From: Variovorax guangxiensis
GTDB taxonomy: Bacteria > Pseudomonadota > Gammaproteobacteria > Burkholderiales > Burkholderiaceae_C
Direction: 5' to 3'
Assembly: GCF_003952165.1 (NCBI RefSeq)
Contig: NZ_RXFT01000015.1
Span: 106,180-170,179, forward strand
DNA: 64,000 nucleotides
A program made the position numbers and the translations under genes. Below the pieces are notes generated by a model that saw only the letters and a list, made by a program, of their open reading frames with translations, did not search any database and had not been told where the DNA came from. Positions 43,343 through 52,721 of the stretch are shown piece after piece (position 1 is the stretch's first letter; the number at the start of each line of letters is the position of its first letter).

Positions 43343-45427
43343 TCAGGGCGTGAAGGTGTCGCCCAGCACGATGCCTTCGCGCCGCGGGTCGGCGCCGCCG
43401 GTCAGCACGGTCTTGCCGCCGACGTTCGTGCGGATGACGGTGCTGACACCGCTGGACTGGGCGCCGAAGTTCACCGTGTGACCCAGGGCACGCAGTCCCA
43501 CGATCAGCGGGTCGTCGTTGCCGTTGTTGCCGGTGTTCACGTTGGGATGCTCGCCGCCCACGTTGGTGGCGCTGTAGCTGGCACCGGCGCTGGCGGGAGA
43601 GTTGGTGGCGCCGAAGTCGACCAGCGACGTGGCCTGTTGTGCATCGAGGCCCCAGTCGAGCGCGCCCACCAGTGTCTTCACGACGTACTGGATGATCGTG
43701 CCGCCGCCTGGCGAGCCGGTGCCCATGACGAACTCGCCCATGCTGCCGTCGGCGTTCTTCCTGAACACAAGCGTGGGAGCCATCGTGCTGCGCGGACGCT
43801 TGCCGGGGGCGACGCGGTTGGCGACCTTGACGCTCGGAGTCACGCTGGTGTCGTCGGGGTTGGCCGAGAAGTCGGTGAGCTGGTTGTTCAGCATGAAGCC
43901 CTGCGTCATGTGGAACGAGCCCAGCGTGCTTTCCACCGTGGTGGTCATCACGACCACGTTGCCATTCTTGTCCACGATGGTGAAGTGCGTGGTGCCGTGC
44001 TCCTCGGTCTTGTCGATGCCCAGCGGAACCGAACCCAGGTTGCCGGCCTGCGCGAGGCCCATGCTCTTCGACAGGCTGATGAGGCTGGCGCGGCTCTGCA
44101 GGTAGGGCTTGTTGATCATGGTGTCGACCGAGTTGCCCGGCAGCGGCACGAAGTCGGTGTCGGCCACGTACTTGTCGCGGTCGGCATAGGCCAGGCGCTC
44201 GGCCTCGCTCACCAGATGCACGCCCATCACGGTCGGCTTGCCGCCTTCGATGTCGATGGCCGTCGGCTTGTACAGGCTCATGTTGAAAGTCTCGAGGATG
44301 CCCAGGCTGGCCACCACCGCGATGCCGCCCGATGACGGCGGCGACATGCTGCACACGTAGTAATCGCGATAGGTGCCGCAGACCGGGTCGCGACGCTTGG
44401 CCTTGTAGTTGGCCAGGTCGGCCATGGTGGTCATGCCGGGCGTGATGGCCGAGCCGTCGTTCGCGGCGGTCGTGATGCCGATCTTGTCGACCATGCCTTG
44501 CGCGATGCTGCCCGTATAGAAGGCGTTGGCGCCTTGCGTGGCGATGGCGTTCAGCGTCTTCGCATAGGCCGGGTTCTGCAACTTCGTGCCCAGCGTCTTC
44601 GGTGACCCGTCGGCGTTGAAGAAGTAGGCCGTGGCCTCGGCGTCGCGCTTGAGGCTGGTGGCCGACGACGAGATGGCAGCGGCCATGCGTCCACCGATCT
44701 GGAAACCGTCCGATGCCAGCGTGATGCCGTAGCTGAAGAGGTCTTTCCACGGCAGCTTGCCGTGGTCCTGGTAGGCGATGTCGAGCATGCGCACCGCGCC
44801 CGGCGTGCCGATGGAGCGCCCGCTGGCACGCGCGCCGCCGGGCTTGGGCGGGGTTGTGTCGGCGCCGGTCGGGTCGATGTAGCGCAGGTAGTTCTCGTTG
44901 GCGGCAGCCGGCGCGGTCTCGCGGCCATCGTAGGCCTGTACCTTCTTCGTCGCCGCGTCATAGTGCAGCATGAAGGCGCCGCCGCCCAGGCCGCTGGACT
45001 GCGGTTCGACCAGGCCCAGTACCGCCTGGACGGCTACCGCCGCGTCGACGGCGCTGCCGCCGGCCTTCAGCACGTCGCAGCCTGCGCGGGTGGCCAGCGG
45101 ATGGTTCGCGACCACCATGTAGTTCTTGGCGTAGACCAGCTTGTGGCCGGGCACGTAGCCCGATGCAGGCTCGGGGGCTGCGGGGTCGCCGGCGTCGCCG
45201 GAGCCGACCACCACGGACGAGCTGCCGCTTGGGATGAGGCAGCCGTTATCGGGTGCGGCCGGAGCCGGCTGGTTCGCTGCGTTGATCGCGGCGATGACCG
45301 CGAGGGCGGCCGCCGTGTTCTGCGCATCGTTGTTGTTGGAGCCGCCCCCGCAGGCCGCCAGGCTCAGCGAGAGCGCGACGGGCGTGAGCGCGCACCAGAC
45401 GGCGCGTCTGTTGTTGTTTTGAGTCAT
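43343..45427 (-). CDS. ggt: Gamma-glutamyltransferase, lipoprotein
   Basis: About 694 residues from the ATG at 45427. The signal peptide ends in a lipobox (LSLAAC, Cys23 region) followed by GGGSNNN, so it is probably a lipoprotein. GGT features include LGLVEPQSSGLGGGAFMLHYD in the large chain, the catalytic small-chain N-terminus at the Thr of HGTTHFTIVDKNGNVVVMTTTVE (key part GTTHFTIVD) and GSPGGGTIIQYVVKTL. It transfers or hydrolyses the gamma-glutamyl group of glutathione. It is convergent with the M20 gene and divergent from uvrC. Confidence 0.9.
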   Translation of the reverse strand: MTQNNNRRAVWCALTPVALSLSLAACGGGSNNNDAQNTAAALAVIAAINAANQPAPAAPDNGCLIPSGSSSVVVGSGDAGDPAAPEPASGYVPGHKLVYAKNYMVVANHPLATRAGCDVLKAGGSAVDAAVAVQAVLGLVEPQSSGLGGGAFMLHYDAATKKVQAYDGRETAPAAANENYLRYIDPTGADTTPPKPGGARASGRSIGTPGAVRMLDIAYQDHGKLPWKDLFSYGITLASDGFQIGGRMAAAISSSATSLKRDAEATAYFFNADGSPKTLGTKLQNPAYAKTLNAIATQGANAFYTGSIAQGMVDKIGITTAANDGSAITPGMTTMADLANYKAKRRDPVCGTYRDYYVCSMSPPSSGGIAVVASLGILETFNMSLYKPTAIDIEGGKPTVMGVHLVSEAERLAYADRDKYVADTDFVPLPGNSVDTMINKPYLQSRASLISLSKSMGLAQAGNLGSVPLGIDKTEEHGTTHFTIVDKNGNVVVMTTTVESTLGSFHMTQGFMLNNQLTDFSANPDDTSVTPSVKVANRVAPGKRPRSTMAPTLVFRKNADGSMGEFVMGTGSPGGGTIIQYVVKTLVGALDWGLDAQQATSLVDFGATNSPASAGASYSATNVGGEHPNVNTGNNGNDDPLIVGLRALGHTVNFGAQSSGVSTVIRTNVGGKTVLTGGADPRREGIVLGDTFTP

Positions 45428-45571
45428 GAGATTTCCCGAGTAGGTATGTGTGAAAACCACGGGCGCTCCTCGCGCCCGCGCCCTATCTTCAGCACATTCC
45501 GTTCCAGTCGGTGTCGGGGTTTGCGCGCAGGCGGCCGCCGGGGCCGCATGGCGCGCGCCACAATAGCCGCC

Positions 45572-47533
45572 ATGTCAGACGTGCATTCCGAACAACTGCT
45601 CAGCGAAGTCGCGGCCCTGCCGCAACTGCCCGGCGTGTACCGCTATTTCGACGCGGCCGGGGCGGTGCTCTACGTGGGCAAGGCGCGCAACCTGAAGAAG
45701 CGGGTCGCCAACTACTTCCAGAAGAACCACGGCGGCACGCGCATCGGGCACATGATCTCGAAGATCGTGCGCATGGAAACCACGGTGGTGCGCTCCGAGG
45801 CCGAGGCGCTGCTGCTCGAGAACAACCTCATCAAGACGCTCAAGCCGCGCTACAACATCCTGTTTCGCGACGACAAGAGCTACCCCTACCTGAAGATCGC
45901 CTCGCACCAGTTTCCGCGGCTGGCCTACTACCGCGGCGCGGTCGACAAGAAGCACCGCTATTTCGGGCCGTATCCGAGCGCATGGGCGGTGAAGGAATCC
46001 ATCCAGCTGCTGCAGAAGGTGTTCCGACTGCGCACCTGCGAGGACACGGTGTACGCCAACCGCACGCGGCCCTGCCTGCTGTACCAGATCAAGCGCTGCA
46101 GCGGCCCCTGCGTGGGCCACATCGGCCCCGAGGCCTATGCGCAGGACGTGGCCAGCGCCGAAGCCTTCCTGATGGGCGACACGCAGCTCGTGCTCTCCAA
46201 GCTCGAGCAGCGCATGACGGCGCATGCCGAGAAGCTCGAATTCGAGCAGGCGGCCGATCTGCGCAACCAGATGTCGGCCATCTCGCGCGTGCTGCACCAG
46301 CAGTCCATCGAGATCGCATCCGACAAGGACGTAGACATCCTCGCGGTGAAGGTGCAGGGCGGAAAGGCCTGCGTGAACCTCGCGATGGTGCGCGGCGGAC
46401 GGCACCTGGGCGACCGGCCGTACTTCCCTGTGCACGTGGAAGACGCGGCGCAGATCCATCACGGCGAGCTCGACGACGAGGAGGGCGCGCCGCCGGCCGT
46501 CGCGGATCCGGTCGAGGTGCAGGTGCTGGAGGCCTTCATCGCCCAGCACTACATCGACGTGCCCGTGCCCGCCACGCTGGTGCTGAGCGAGCAGGTGAGC
46601 CGGGAGCTGATCGAGGCCATCTCGCAGCAGGCCGGCTCGCGCGTGACGGCGGTGTTCCAGCCGCGCGAGCAGCGCCGCCACTGGCTGGAAATGGCCGAGA
46701 CCAACGCCAAGCTTCAGCTGGCCCGGCTGCTGGCCGAAGAGGGCTCGCAGCAGGCGCGCACGCGCGCGCTGGCCGATGCGCTGGAGCTGGCTTCGGACGA
46801 CCTCGACAACTTCCGCGTCGAATGCTTCGACATCTCGCACACCGCGGGCGAGGCGACGCAGGCCTCCTGCGTGGTGTTCGAGCACCACGCCATGCAGAAC
46901 AAGGAGTACCGCCGCTACAACATCGAGGGCATCACACCCGGCGACGACTACGCCGCCATGCGCCAGGTGCTGCACCGCCGCTATGGCAAGCTGGCCGAGG
47001 CCATGGCCGCCGAGACCGACGCCCTGCCTCCGGGCGATGCCGAAAGCGACGGCAGCGAGGCGCCGCCCAAGCCGCGCACCGCCCGCATGCCCGACCTGGT
47101 GCTGGTCGATGGCGGCAAGGGGCAGGTGTCGATGGCGCGCGAGGTGTTCGGCGAACTGGGCCTGCCGCTGTCGCTGATCGTGGGGGTCGAGAAGGGCGAG
47201 GGCCGCAAGGTAGGCCTTGAAGAGCTGGTGTTCGCCGACGGCCGCGAGAAGGTCTACCTCGGCAAGGACTCGGCCGCGCTGATGCTGGTGGCCCAGATCC
47301 GCGACGAGGCGCACCGCTTCGCCATCACCGGCATGCGGGCCAAGCGCGCGAAGGTGCGCGTGGGCGGCAGCCAGCTCGAAGACATCCCGGGCATCGGGCC
47401 GAAGCGGCGCGCGCGCCTGCTGCAGCGCTTCGGCGGCATCCGGGGCGTGGCGGCGGCGAGTATCGAGGACATCGCCTCGGTCGAGGGCATCGCCTCCGAC
47501 CTGGCGGAAGAAATCTACAAGGCGTTGCATTGA
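45572..47533 (+). CDS. uvrC: Excinuclease ABC subunit C
   Basis: 653 residues from the ATG at 45572, the consensus UvrC start; an upstream in-frame ATG at 45548 is only eight codons away. Domain order: N-terminal GIY-YIG nuclease (LPGVYRYFDAAGAVLYVGKARNLKKRVANY), UvrB-binding UVR motif (KLEFEQAADLRNQMSAISRVLH; key part EFEQAADLRNQM), RNase H-like nuclease (VECFDISHTAGEATQAS, PDLVLVDGGKGQVS) and C-terminal tandem HhH (IPGIGPKRRARLLQRFGG). It makes both incisions in nucleotide excision repair with UvrA and UvrB. It is followed by pgsA. Confidence 0.95.
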   Translation: MSDVHSEQLLSEVAALPQLPGVYRYFDAAGAVLYVGKARNLKKRVANYFQKNHGGTRIGHMISKIVRMETTVVRSEAEALLLENNLIKTLKPRYNILFRDDKSYPYLKIASHQFPRLAYYRGAVDKKHRYFGPYPSAWAVKESIQLLQKVFRLRTCEDTVYANRTRPCLLYQIKRCSGPCVGHIGPEAYAQDVASAEAFLMGDTQLVLSKLEQRMTAHAEKLEFEQAADLRNQMSAISRVLHQQSIEIASDKDVDILAVKVQGGKACVNLAMVRGGRHLGDRPYFPVHVEDAAQIHHGELDDEEGAPPAVADPVEVQVLEAFIAQHYIDVPVPATLVLSEQVSRELIEAISQQAGSRVTAVFQPREQRRHWLEMAETNAKLQLARLLAEEGSQQARTRALADALELASDDLDNFRVECFDISHTAGEATQASCVVFEHHAMQNKEYRRYNIEGITPGDDYAAMRQVLHRRYGKLAEAMAAETDALPPGDAESDGSEAPPKPRTARMPDLVLVDGGKGQVSMAREVFGELGLPLSLIVGVEKGEGRKVGLEELVFADGREKVYLGKDSAALMLVAQIRDEAHRFAITGMRAKRAKVRVGGSQLEDIPGIGPKRRARLLQRFGGIRGVAAASIEDIASVEGIASDLAEEIYKALH

Positions 47534-47581
47534 GCGCCTGACCCCCGCGAGGGGGTGGCGCGGCCATGACACAATCAAGCG

Positions 47582-48148
47582 ATGTTCTGGACCCTGCCGA
47601 CCATCATGACCTGGACGCGCATCGTCGCGATCCCTTTGATCGTCGGTGTGTTCTACCTGCCGATGGCCGAGCCGATGCGCAACCTGATCGCCACGGTCAT
47701 GTTCATCGTCTTCGCCGCCACCGACTGGCTCGACGGCTTCCTGGCCCGCCGGCTCAACCAGACCTCGGCCTTCGGTGCCTTTCTCGATCCGGTGGCCGAC
47801 AAGTTCCTGGTGTGCGCGTCGCTCCTGGTGCTGGTGCACCTGAACCGGGCCGACGTGTTCGTGGCGCTCATCATCATCGGCCGCGAGATCGCCATCTCGG
47901 CGCTGCGCGAATGGATGGCGCAGATCGGCGCCAGCAAGAGCGTGGCGGTGCACATGATCGGCAAGGTCAAGACGACAGTGCAGATGATCGCCATTCCGTT
48001 CCTGCTCTATGACGGGCGCCTGTTCAAGGTGATCGACACCGGCGTCTGGGGCCAGTGGCTGATCTGGATCTCGGCCGTGCTCACCATCTGGTCGATGGTG
48101 TATTACCTGCAGAAGGCCATTCCGGAAATCCGGGCCCGAACCAAATAA
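47582..48148 (+). CDS. pgsA: CDP-diacylglycerol--glycerol-3-phosphate phosphatidyltransferase
   Basis: 188 residues with several membrane helices and the CDP-alcohol phosphotransferase motif DWLDGFLARRLNQTSAFGAFLDPVADK (D-x2-DG-x2-AR-x8-G-x3-D-x3-D). It makes phosphatidylglycerol phosphate, the first committed step toward phosphatidylglycerol and cardiolipin, the substrates used by the Cls in this window. It lies 49 bp after uvrC, an arrangement seen in several proteobacteria. Confidence 0.93.
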   Translation: MFWTLPTIMTWTRIVAIPLIVGVFYLPMAEPMRNLIATVMFIVFAATDWLDGFLARRLNQTSAFGAFLDPVADKFLVCASLLVLVHLNRADVFVALIIIGREIAISALREWMAQIGASKSVAVHMIGKVKTTVQMIAIPFLLYDGRLFKVIDTGVWGQWLIWISAVLTIWSMVYYLQKAIPEIRARTK

Positions 48149-48152
48149 TCAA

Positions 48153-49043
48153 ATGACATCGGCAACCCCGGCCCGCGGCGCGGGCTGGCTGCGGGCGATG
48201 CCCGCGGTCTTCGTGCTGATCTGGAGCACGGGTTTCATCGTCGCGCGCTACGGCATGCCGTATGCGCCACCCCTCAAGTTCCTCGCCGTGCGCTTCGCGC
48301 TGTCGCTGGCCTGCTTCGCCGCGTGGGTCGCGCTGGCGCGGGTCGAATGGCCGAAGCAGCGGGCCCAGTGGGCGCACCTCGCCGTCACCGGCATCCTGAT
48401 GCAGGCGGGCTACCTCGGCGGCGTCTGGGCCGCGGTGCGCGAAGGCATGGGCGCGGGGCTGGTGGCGCTGCTGGTCGGCATCCAGCCGGTGCTGACGGCC
48501 GTGTGGCTCTCCTTCACCGGCGGGCGAATCACGGGGCGCCAGTGGGTCGGGCTGGGATTGGGCTTCGCCGGCCTGGTACTGGTTGTGCTGCGCAAGCTGG
48601 GGCAGGGCGGCGAGGTCAGCGTGGAGACGATGTCGCTCGCGCTGATGGCGCTGCTGTCGATCACCGCGGGCACGCTGTACCAGAAGCGCTTCGTCGCGCC
48701 CTGCGACGTGCGCAGCGCGAGCGCCGTGCAGATGGCGGCCGCCGTGCTCGTCACCCTGCCGTTCGCGGCGCTGGAGACGGACAGCATCCAGTGGAACCTG
48801 CATTCCGGCGGCGCGATGGCCTGGTCGGTGCTGGCGCTGTCGCTGGGTGGCAGCTCGCTGCTCTACATGCTGATCCAGCGCGGGACGGCCACTGCCGTCA
48901 CCAGCCTGCTCTACCTGGTGCCACCCTGCACGGCCGTGATGGCGTGGCTGCTGTTCTCCGAGCCGATCACGCTGGTGACGGTGCTGGGCATCGGGCTTAC
49001 CGCCGTGGGGGTGAGCCTCGTGGTGCGAAGCGGCAGCCGCTGA
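48153..49043 (+). CDS. EamA/DMT-family transporter
   Basis: 296 residues, about ten hydrophobic helices with two EamA repeats; N-terminal VFVLIWSTGFIVARYGMPYAPPLKFLAVRF and a second repeat starting at SLALMALLSITAGTLYQKRFV. Members export amino acids, metabolites or nucleosides. The cargo is unknown. It follows pgsA with only a few bases between, and converges on the LysR gene downstream. Confidence 0.82.
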   Translation: MTSATPARGAGWLRAMPAVFVLIWSTGFIVARYGMPYAPPLKFLAVRFALSLACFAAWVALARVEWPKQRAQWAHLAVTGILMQAGYLGGVWAAVREGMGAGLVALLVGIQPVLTAVWLSFTGGRITGRQWVGLGLGFAGLVLVVLRKLGQGGEVSVETMSLALMALLSITAGTLYQKRFVAPCDVRSASAVQMAAAVLVTLPFAALETDSIQWNLHSGGAMAWSVLALSLGGSSLLYMLIQRGTATAVTSLLYLVPPCTAVMAWLLFSEPITLVTVLGIGLTAVGVSLVVRSGSR

Positions 49044-49063
49044 ACTGCCTTCCTTTCTTATAT

Positions 49064-50026
49064 CTAGCGTGATTCGGCCTTGCCCGGCTTCCAGGGCTCG
49101 CTGCGGAACTGCTCGACGAGGTGGTCGACCAGCAGTCGCACGCGGCGCGGCGTCTTCGGCCGCCAGGGCGCGATCCAGTGGATGTCGGCCTCCGCCATCG
49201 CGTACTGCGGCAGCAGGCGCACAAGCTCGCCGCTCGCGAGCTGCGGTGCGATGTCCCACAAGCTGCGCAGCATGATGCCGTGCCCGGCCATGCACCAGTC
49301 GCGCACCATCTCGCCCGAATTGCTGGCCAGCGGCCCCTGCACGCGCACGCGCGCCGTGCTGCCGTCGCGCGCATGGCGCAGCGTCCAGACCGCGTGCTGG
49401 CGCTGGCCGGCGGCGTCGCCGTTCTCGCGGGCGACCAGGCAGTCGTGCGAGGACAGCGCCTCGATGGTGGCTGGCGTGCCACGGCGCTTCAGGTAGTCGG
49501 GCGCGGCGGCCAGCACGCGCTGGTTGCGCGCGATGCGCCGCGAGACCCAGTCGGCAGCGTGGCGCTGCTGCACGGCCCAGAGCCACACCGCGCCGTCGTA
49601 GCCCTCGGCGCCGAGATCGGGCAGTTGCTCGGTGAGCACCAGCTCTATCTGCAGCGCCGGATGCCGCGCCTGGAAGGCGGCCAGCGCCGGGCCCAGCCAG
49701 AGCCTGCCGAAGCCGAAGGTGGCAGCCAGCCGGAGCGTGCCGGTCAGCTCGTTCTGCCGTTCGCCAAGCTCGCTCTCCAGCGCGGCGAACCCTTCGAGCA
49801 GCGCCCGCGCATGCAGGCAGATGGCCTCGCCCTCGGCCGTGGCGCTGAGGCGCCGCGTGGTGCGCTCGAACAGGCGCTGGCCCAGGCGAGCCTCCAGCGC
49901 GCCCAGCCGCTTGGTGACGACGGATGGCACCACGTCGAGCGTGGCAGCCGCGCCCGCGAGGCTGCCCTGGTCGCGGATCGCGAGCACAAGCGCCAGGTCG
50001 CTTCGTTCCATCGTAGGTTGATTCAT
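49064..50026 (-). CDS. LysR-family regulator (DmlR-like)
   Basis: 320 residues from the ATG at 50026; the in-frame ATG at 50011 is also possible. Helix-turn-helix LALVLAIRDQGSLAGAAATLDVVPSVVTKRLGALEARLGQRLF (key part SLAGAAATLDVVPSVVTKRLGALE), then the effector-binding domain. It is divergent from a haloacid dehalogenase-like and a tartrate/D-malate dehydrogenase gene, the setting in which E. coli DmlR activates its D-malate dehydrogenase. It therefore probably controls that pair. Confidence 0.85.
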   Translation of the reverse strand: MNQPTMERSDLALVLAIRDQGSLAGAAATLDVVPSVVTKRLGALEARLGQRLFERTTRRLSATAEGEAICLHARALLEGFAALESELGERQNELTGTLRLAATFGFGRLWLGPALAAFQARHPALQIELVLTEQLPDLGAEGYDGAVWLWAVQQRHAADWVSRRIARNQRVLAAAPDYLKRRGTPATIEALSSHDCLVARENGDAAGQRQHAVWTLRHARDGSTARVRVQGPLASNSGEMVRDWCMAGHGIMLRSLWDIAPQLASGELVRLLPQYAMAEADIHWIAPWRPKTPRRVRLLVDHLVEQFRSEPWKPGKAESR

Positions 50027-50097
50027 GCCAGATCGGAAAGTATGAATTGGCCGATTGTTGCTTGATGGCAGGAGGGGCGCAACGCACAATCGTCGCC

Positions 50098-51027
50098 GTG
50101 ACGGCCACTTCCTTTCTTTCCTTCCCCACTTTCGACATCGAGCGCAACGGCGTGCGCATTCACGGACGCACCGGCGGGCAGGGGGCTCCCTTGCTGCTGC
50201 TCCACGGCCATCCGCAGACGCATGCGATCTGGCACCGCGTGGCGCCGGCGCTGGCCGAGCGGTTCACGGTGGTGGCGGTCGACCTGCGCGGCTATGGCGA
50301 TTCGGGCCGGCCGGCGGCGGATGCCGAGCATGCGGTCTACAGCAAGCGCGAGATGGCGCTCGACGCGCTCGCGGCCATGCGGCACCACGGCTTCGAGCGC
50401 TTCGGCGTCCTGGCGCACGACCGCGGTGCGCGCGTTGCGCACCGGCTTGCGATGGACCATCCCGAGGCGGTCGAGCGCATGCTGCTGCTCGACATCGCGC
50501 CCACGCTCGCCATGTACGAGCAGACCTCGGAAGCATTCGCCAAGGCCTACTGGCACTGGTTCTTCCTGATCCAGCCGCCGCCGCTGCCCGAGGCGCTGAT
50601 CGCCTCGGACCCGGTGCGCTACGTGCGCAGCGTGATGGGCGGCCGGCACGCCGGCCTCGCGCCCTTCGCGCCGCAAGTGCTGGCCGAATACGAGCGCTGC
50701 GCCGCCATTGCCGGCACCGCCGAATCCATCTGCGAGGACTATCGCGCCTCCGCCACCATCGATCTCGTGCACGACCGGGCCGACATCGCCGCCGGGCTGC
50801 AGCTGAGGCAGCCCTTGCGCGTGCTGTGGGGCGAGCACGGCGCGGTCGGCAAGGCCTTCGACGTGCTGGCGCTGTGGCGCGAGCGCGCCGCCGATGTGTC
50901 AGGCCGGGCCCTGCCTTGCGGCCACTATGTTCCCGAGGAGGCCCCGGACGAGCTGCTCGCCGAGGCCCTGGCCTTCTTTCCTCTTCTTCCATCTTCGCAA
51001 CACGCACACGCAGGAGACACTCCATGA
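50098..51027 (+). CDS. Haloacetate/fluoroacetate dehalogenase-like alpha/beta hydrolase
   Basis: 309 residues with a GTG start at 50098 (AGGAGG is about 20 nt upstream, so the start is uncertain; ATG 50065 is an alternative). The alpha/beta-hydrolase oxyanion region LLLLHGHPQTH (His38 where the family usually has Phe), nucleophile Asp108 with Arg109 and Arg112 in HDRGARVAHR, Asp132, His153-Trp154 in AYWHWF and the catalytic His in CGHYVPEEAPDE match known fluoroacetate dehalogenases. Those hydrolyse 2-haloacids to 2-hydroxyacids with inversion. Its stop overlaps the dehydrogenase start by 4 bp. Confidence 0.85.
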   Translation: MTATSFLSFPTFDIERNGVRIHGRTGGQGAPLLLLHGHPQTHAIWHRVAPALAERFTVVAVDLRGYGDSGRPAADAEHAVYSKREMALDALAAMRHHGFERFGVLAHDRGARVAHRLAMDHPEAVERMLLLDIAPTLAMYEQTSEAFAKAYWHWFFLIQPPPLPEALIASDPVRYVRSVMGGRHAGLAPFAPQVLAEYERCAAIAGTAESICEDYRASATIDLVHDRADIAAGLQLRQPLRVLWGEHGAVGKAFDVLALWRERAADVSGRALPCGHYVPEEAPDELLAEALAFFPLLPSSQHAHAGDTP

Positions 51028-52109
51028 GCACCCACAGAATCGCAGTCATCGCCGGCGACGGCATCGGCAAGGAAACCATGCCCGAAGGGCTGCGCGTGCT
51101 CGATGCTGCGGCGCGCAAATTCGGCATCGACCTGAAGTTCGACCACTTCGACTTCTCGAGCTGGGACTACTACGAGAAGCATGGCCAGATGCTGCCCGAC
51201 AACTGGAAAGACCAGATCGGCGGCCACGACGCCATCTTCTTCGGCGCGGTGGGCTGGCCCGAGAAGATTCCGGACCACGTGTCGCTCTGGGGCTCGCTGC
51301 TGATGTTCCGCCGCGAGTTCGACCAGTACATCAACCTGCGTCCGGCGCGCCTGATGCCCGGCATCATCGCGCCGGTGGTGCGCCGCGACGGCACGCCGCG
51401 CGAGCCCGGCGAGATCGACATGTACATCGTGCGCGAGAACACCGAGGGCGAATACTCCAGCATCGGCGGGCGCATGTACCAGGGCACGCCGCGCGAGATC
51501 GTGGTGCAGGAGACGGTGATGTCGCGCGTGGGCGTCGACCGGGTGCTGAAGTTCGCGTTCGAGCTCGCGCAGTCGCGGCCCAAGAAGCACCTGACCAGCG
51601 CCACCAAGTCGAACGGCATCTCGATCACCATGCCCTACTGGGACGAGCGCGTGGCCGAGATGGGCAGGAACTACCCCGGCATCAAGCTCGACAAGTTCCA
51701 CATCGACATCCTCACCGCGCATTTCGTGCAGCGGCCCGACTTCTTCGACGTGGTGGTGGCGAGCAACCTGTTCGGCGACATCCTGTCCGACCTCGGGCCG
51801 GCCTGCACCGGCACCATCGGCATCGCGCCGAGCGCCAACCTCAACCCCGACCGCACCATGCCGTCGCTGTTCGAACCGGTGCACGGCTCGGCGCCGGACA
51901 TCGCCGGCAAGGGCATCGCCAACCCGATCGGGCAGATCTGGTGCGGCGCGATGATGCTGGAATTCCTGGGCCACAAGCAGGCGCACGACGCCATCCTGTC
52001 GACCATCGAGAAGGTGCTCGCGCCCCAAAGCGGAGCACCGCGCACCCCCGACATCGGTGGCACTGCCAGCACCGCCGACCTGGGCAAGGCCATTGCCGAT
52101 GCGCTTTGA
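51024..52109 (+). CDS. Tartrate/D-malate dehydrogenase (decarboxylating)
   Basis: 361 residues from ATG 51024 (AGGAGACA precedes), overlapping the dehalogenase stop. An isocitrate/isopropylmalate dehydrogenase-family enzyme of the TtuC/DmlA type: VIAGDGIGKETMPEGLRVL, LWGSLLMFRREFDQYINLRPARL, the substrate Arg/Lys region ENTEGEYSS and metal Asp set in SNLFGDILSDLGPACTG. It oxidises D-malate or tartrate with NAD+ and Mn2+/K+. The neighbour dehalogenase could supply such a hydroxy acid. Confidence 0.88.
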   Translation: MSTHRIAVIAGDGIGKETMPEGLRVLDAAARKFGIDLKFDHFDFSSWDYYEKHGQMLPDNWKDQIGGHDAIFFGAVGWPEKIPDHVSLWGSLLMFRREFDQYINLRPARLMPGIIAPVVRRDGTPREPGEIDMYIVRENTEGEYSSIGGRMYQGTPREIVVQETVMSRVGVDRVLKFAFELAQSRPKKHLTSATKSNGISITMPYWDERVAEMGRNYPGIKLDKFHIDILTAHFVQRPDFFDVVVASNLFGDILSDLGPACTGTIGIAPSANLNPDRTMPSLFEPVHGSAPDIAGKGIANPIGQIWCGAMMLEFLGHKQAHDAILSTIEKVLAPQSGAPRTPDIGGTASTADLGKAIADAL

Positions 52110-52184
52110 GAGCCTTTGAAAAAGGACTTCACGAAACGCCCCTAAAATCGCGCGCTCCGCTGCTCTGCATGGCCTCGCGTCTTA

Positions 52185-52213
52185 TTGACACCCTGCAGAC
52201 CAGTGGTTGTAAT
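52185..52213 (+). promoter_or_regulatory. Sigma70 promoter of the HU gene
   Basis: Consensus -35 TTGACA (52185-52190), 17-bp spacer and -10 TGTAAT (52208-52213), 119 bp before the HU start. The strongest promoter match in the window. The leader runs to the AAGGGG ribosome site at 52321. Confidence 0.75.
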
Positions 52214-52331
52214 CCTCGCTGGCAGCGCGCTGCCGAGGCGTCAGGCCTGCCAGGTTCTTGTGTCGCACCGTTTGCGGCCAGGTCGCAGCTGACGAAAGCC
52301 GACCAACTTTTTTCTTCTACAAGGGGCCCTT

Positions 52332-52604
52332 GTGAACAAGACCGAACTGATTGAGCACATCGCAAAGAACGCCGACATTTCCAAAGCCGCAGCGACCCGC
52401 GCGCTCGAATCCACCATCGGCGCCATTCGTACCACGCTCAAGAAGGGCGGTTCCGTTTCGCTCGTCGGTTTCGGCACTTTCGCAGTAGGCAAACGCGCGG
52501 CCCGCACCGGCCGAAATCCCCGCACCGGCGACGCGATTAAAATCAAGGCCGCCAAGATCCCGAAGTTCCGTCCCGGCAAGGCGCTGAAAGACGCGCTGAA
52601 CTGA
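52332..52604 (+). CDS. hupB: DNA-binding protein HU
   Basis: 90 residues with a GTG start (AAGGGG precedes; standard HU start MNKTELIEHIA). Conserved KKGGSVSLVGFGTFAVGKRAARTGRNPRTGDAIKIKAAKIPKFRPGKALKDAL covers the beta-arm with GRNPRTG and the C-terminal FRPGKALK. It bends and compacts DNA. It is followed 28 bp later by tRNA-Val, apparently on one transcript. Confidence 0.93.
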   Translation: MNKTELIEHIAKNADISKAAATRALESTIGAIRTTLKKGGSVSLVGFGTFAVGKRAARTGRNPRTGDAIKIKAAKIPKFRPGKALKDALN

Positions 52605-52632
52605 GGCGTTAGACTCGGAGAGTTTTCCGGTG

Positions 52633-52708
52633 GGGTGCTTAGCTCAGTTGGTAGAGCGGCGCCCTTACAAGGCGTAGGTCGGGGGTTCGAGCCCCTCAGC
52701 ACCCACCA
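52633..52708 (+). tRNA. tRNA-Val (TAC anticodon)
   Basis: Cloverleaf with acceptor GGGTGCT/AGCACCC, D-arm GCTC/GAGC, anticodon loop CTTACAA with anticodon TAC, T-arm GGGGG/CCCTC with TTCGAGC and an encoded CCA at 52706-52708. It lies 28 bp after hupB. Confidence 0.95.
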
Positions 52709-52721
52709 CCACCCGATGCAA

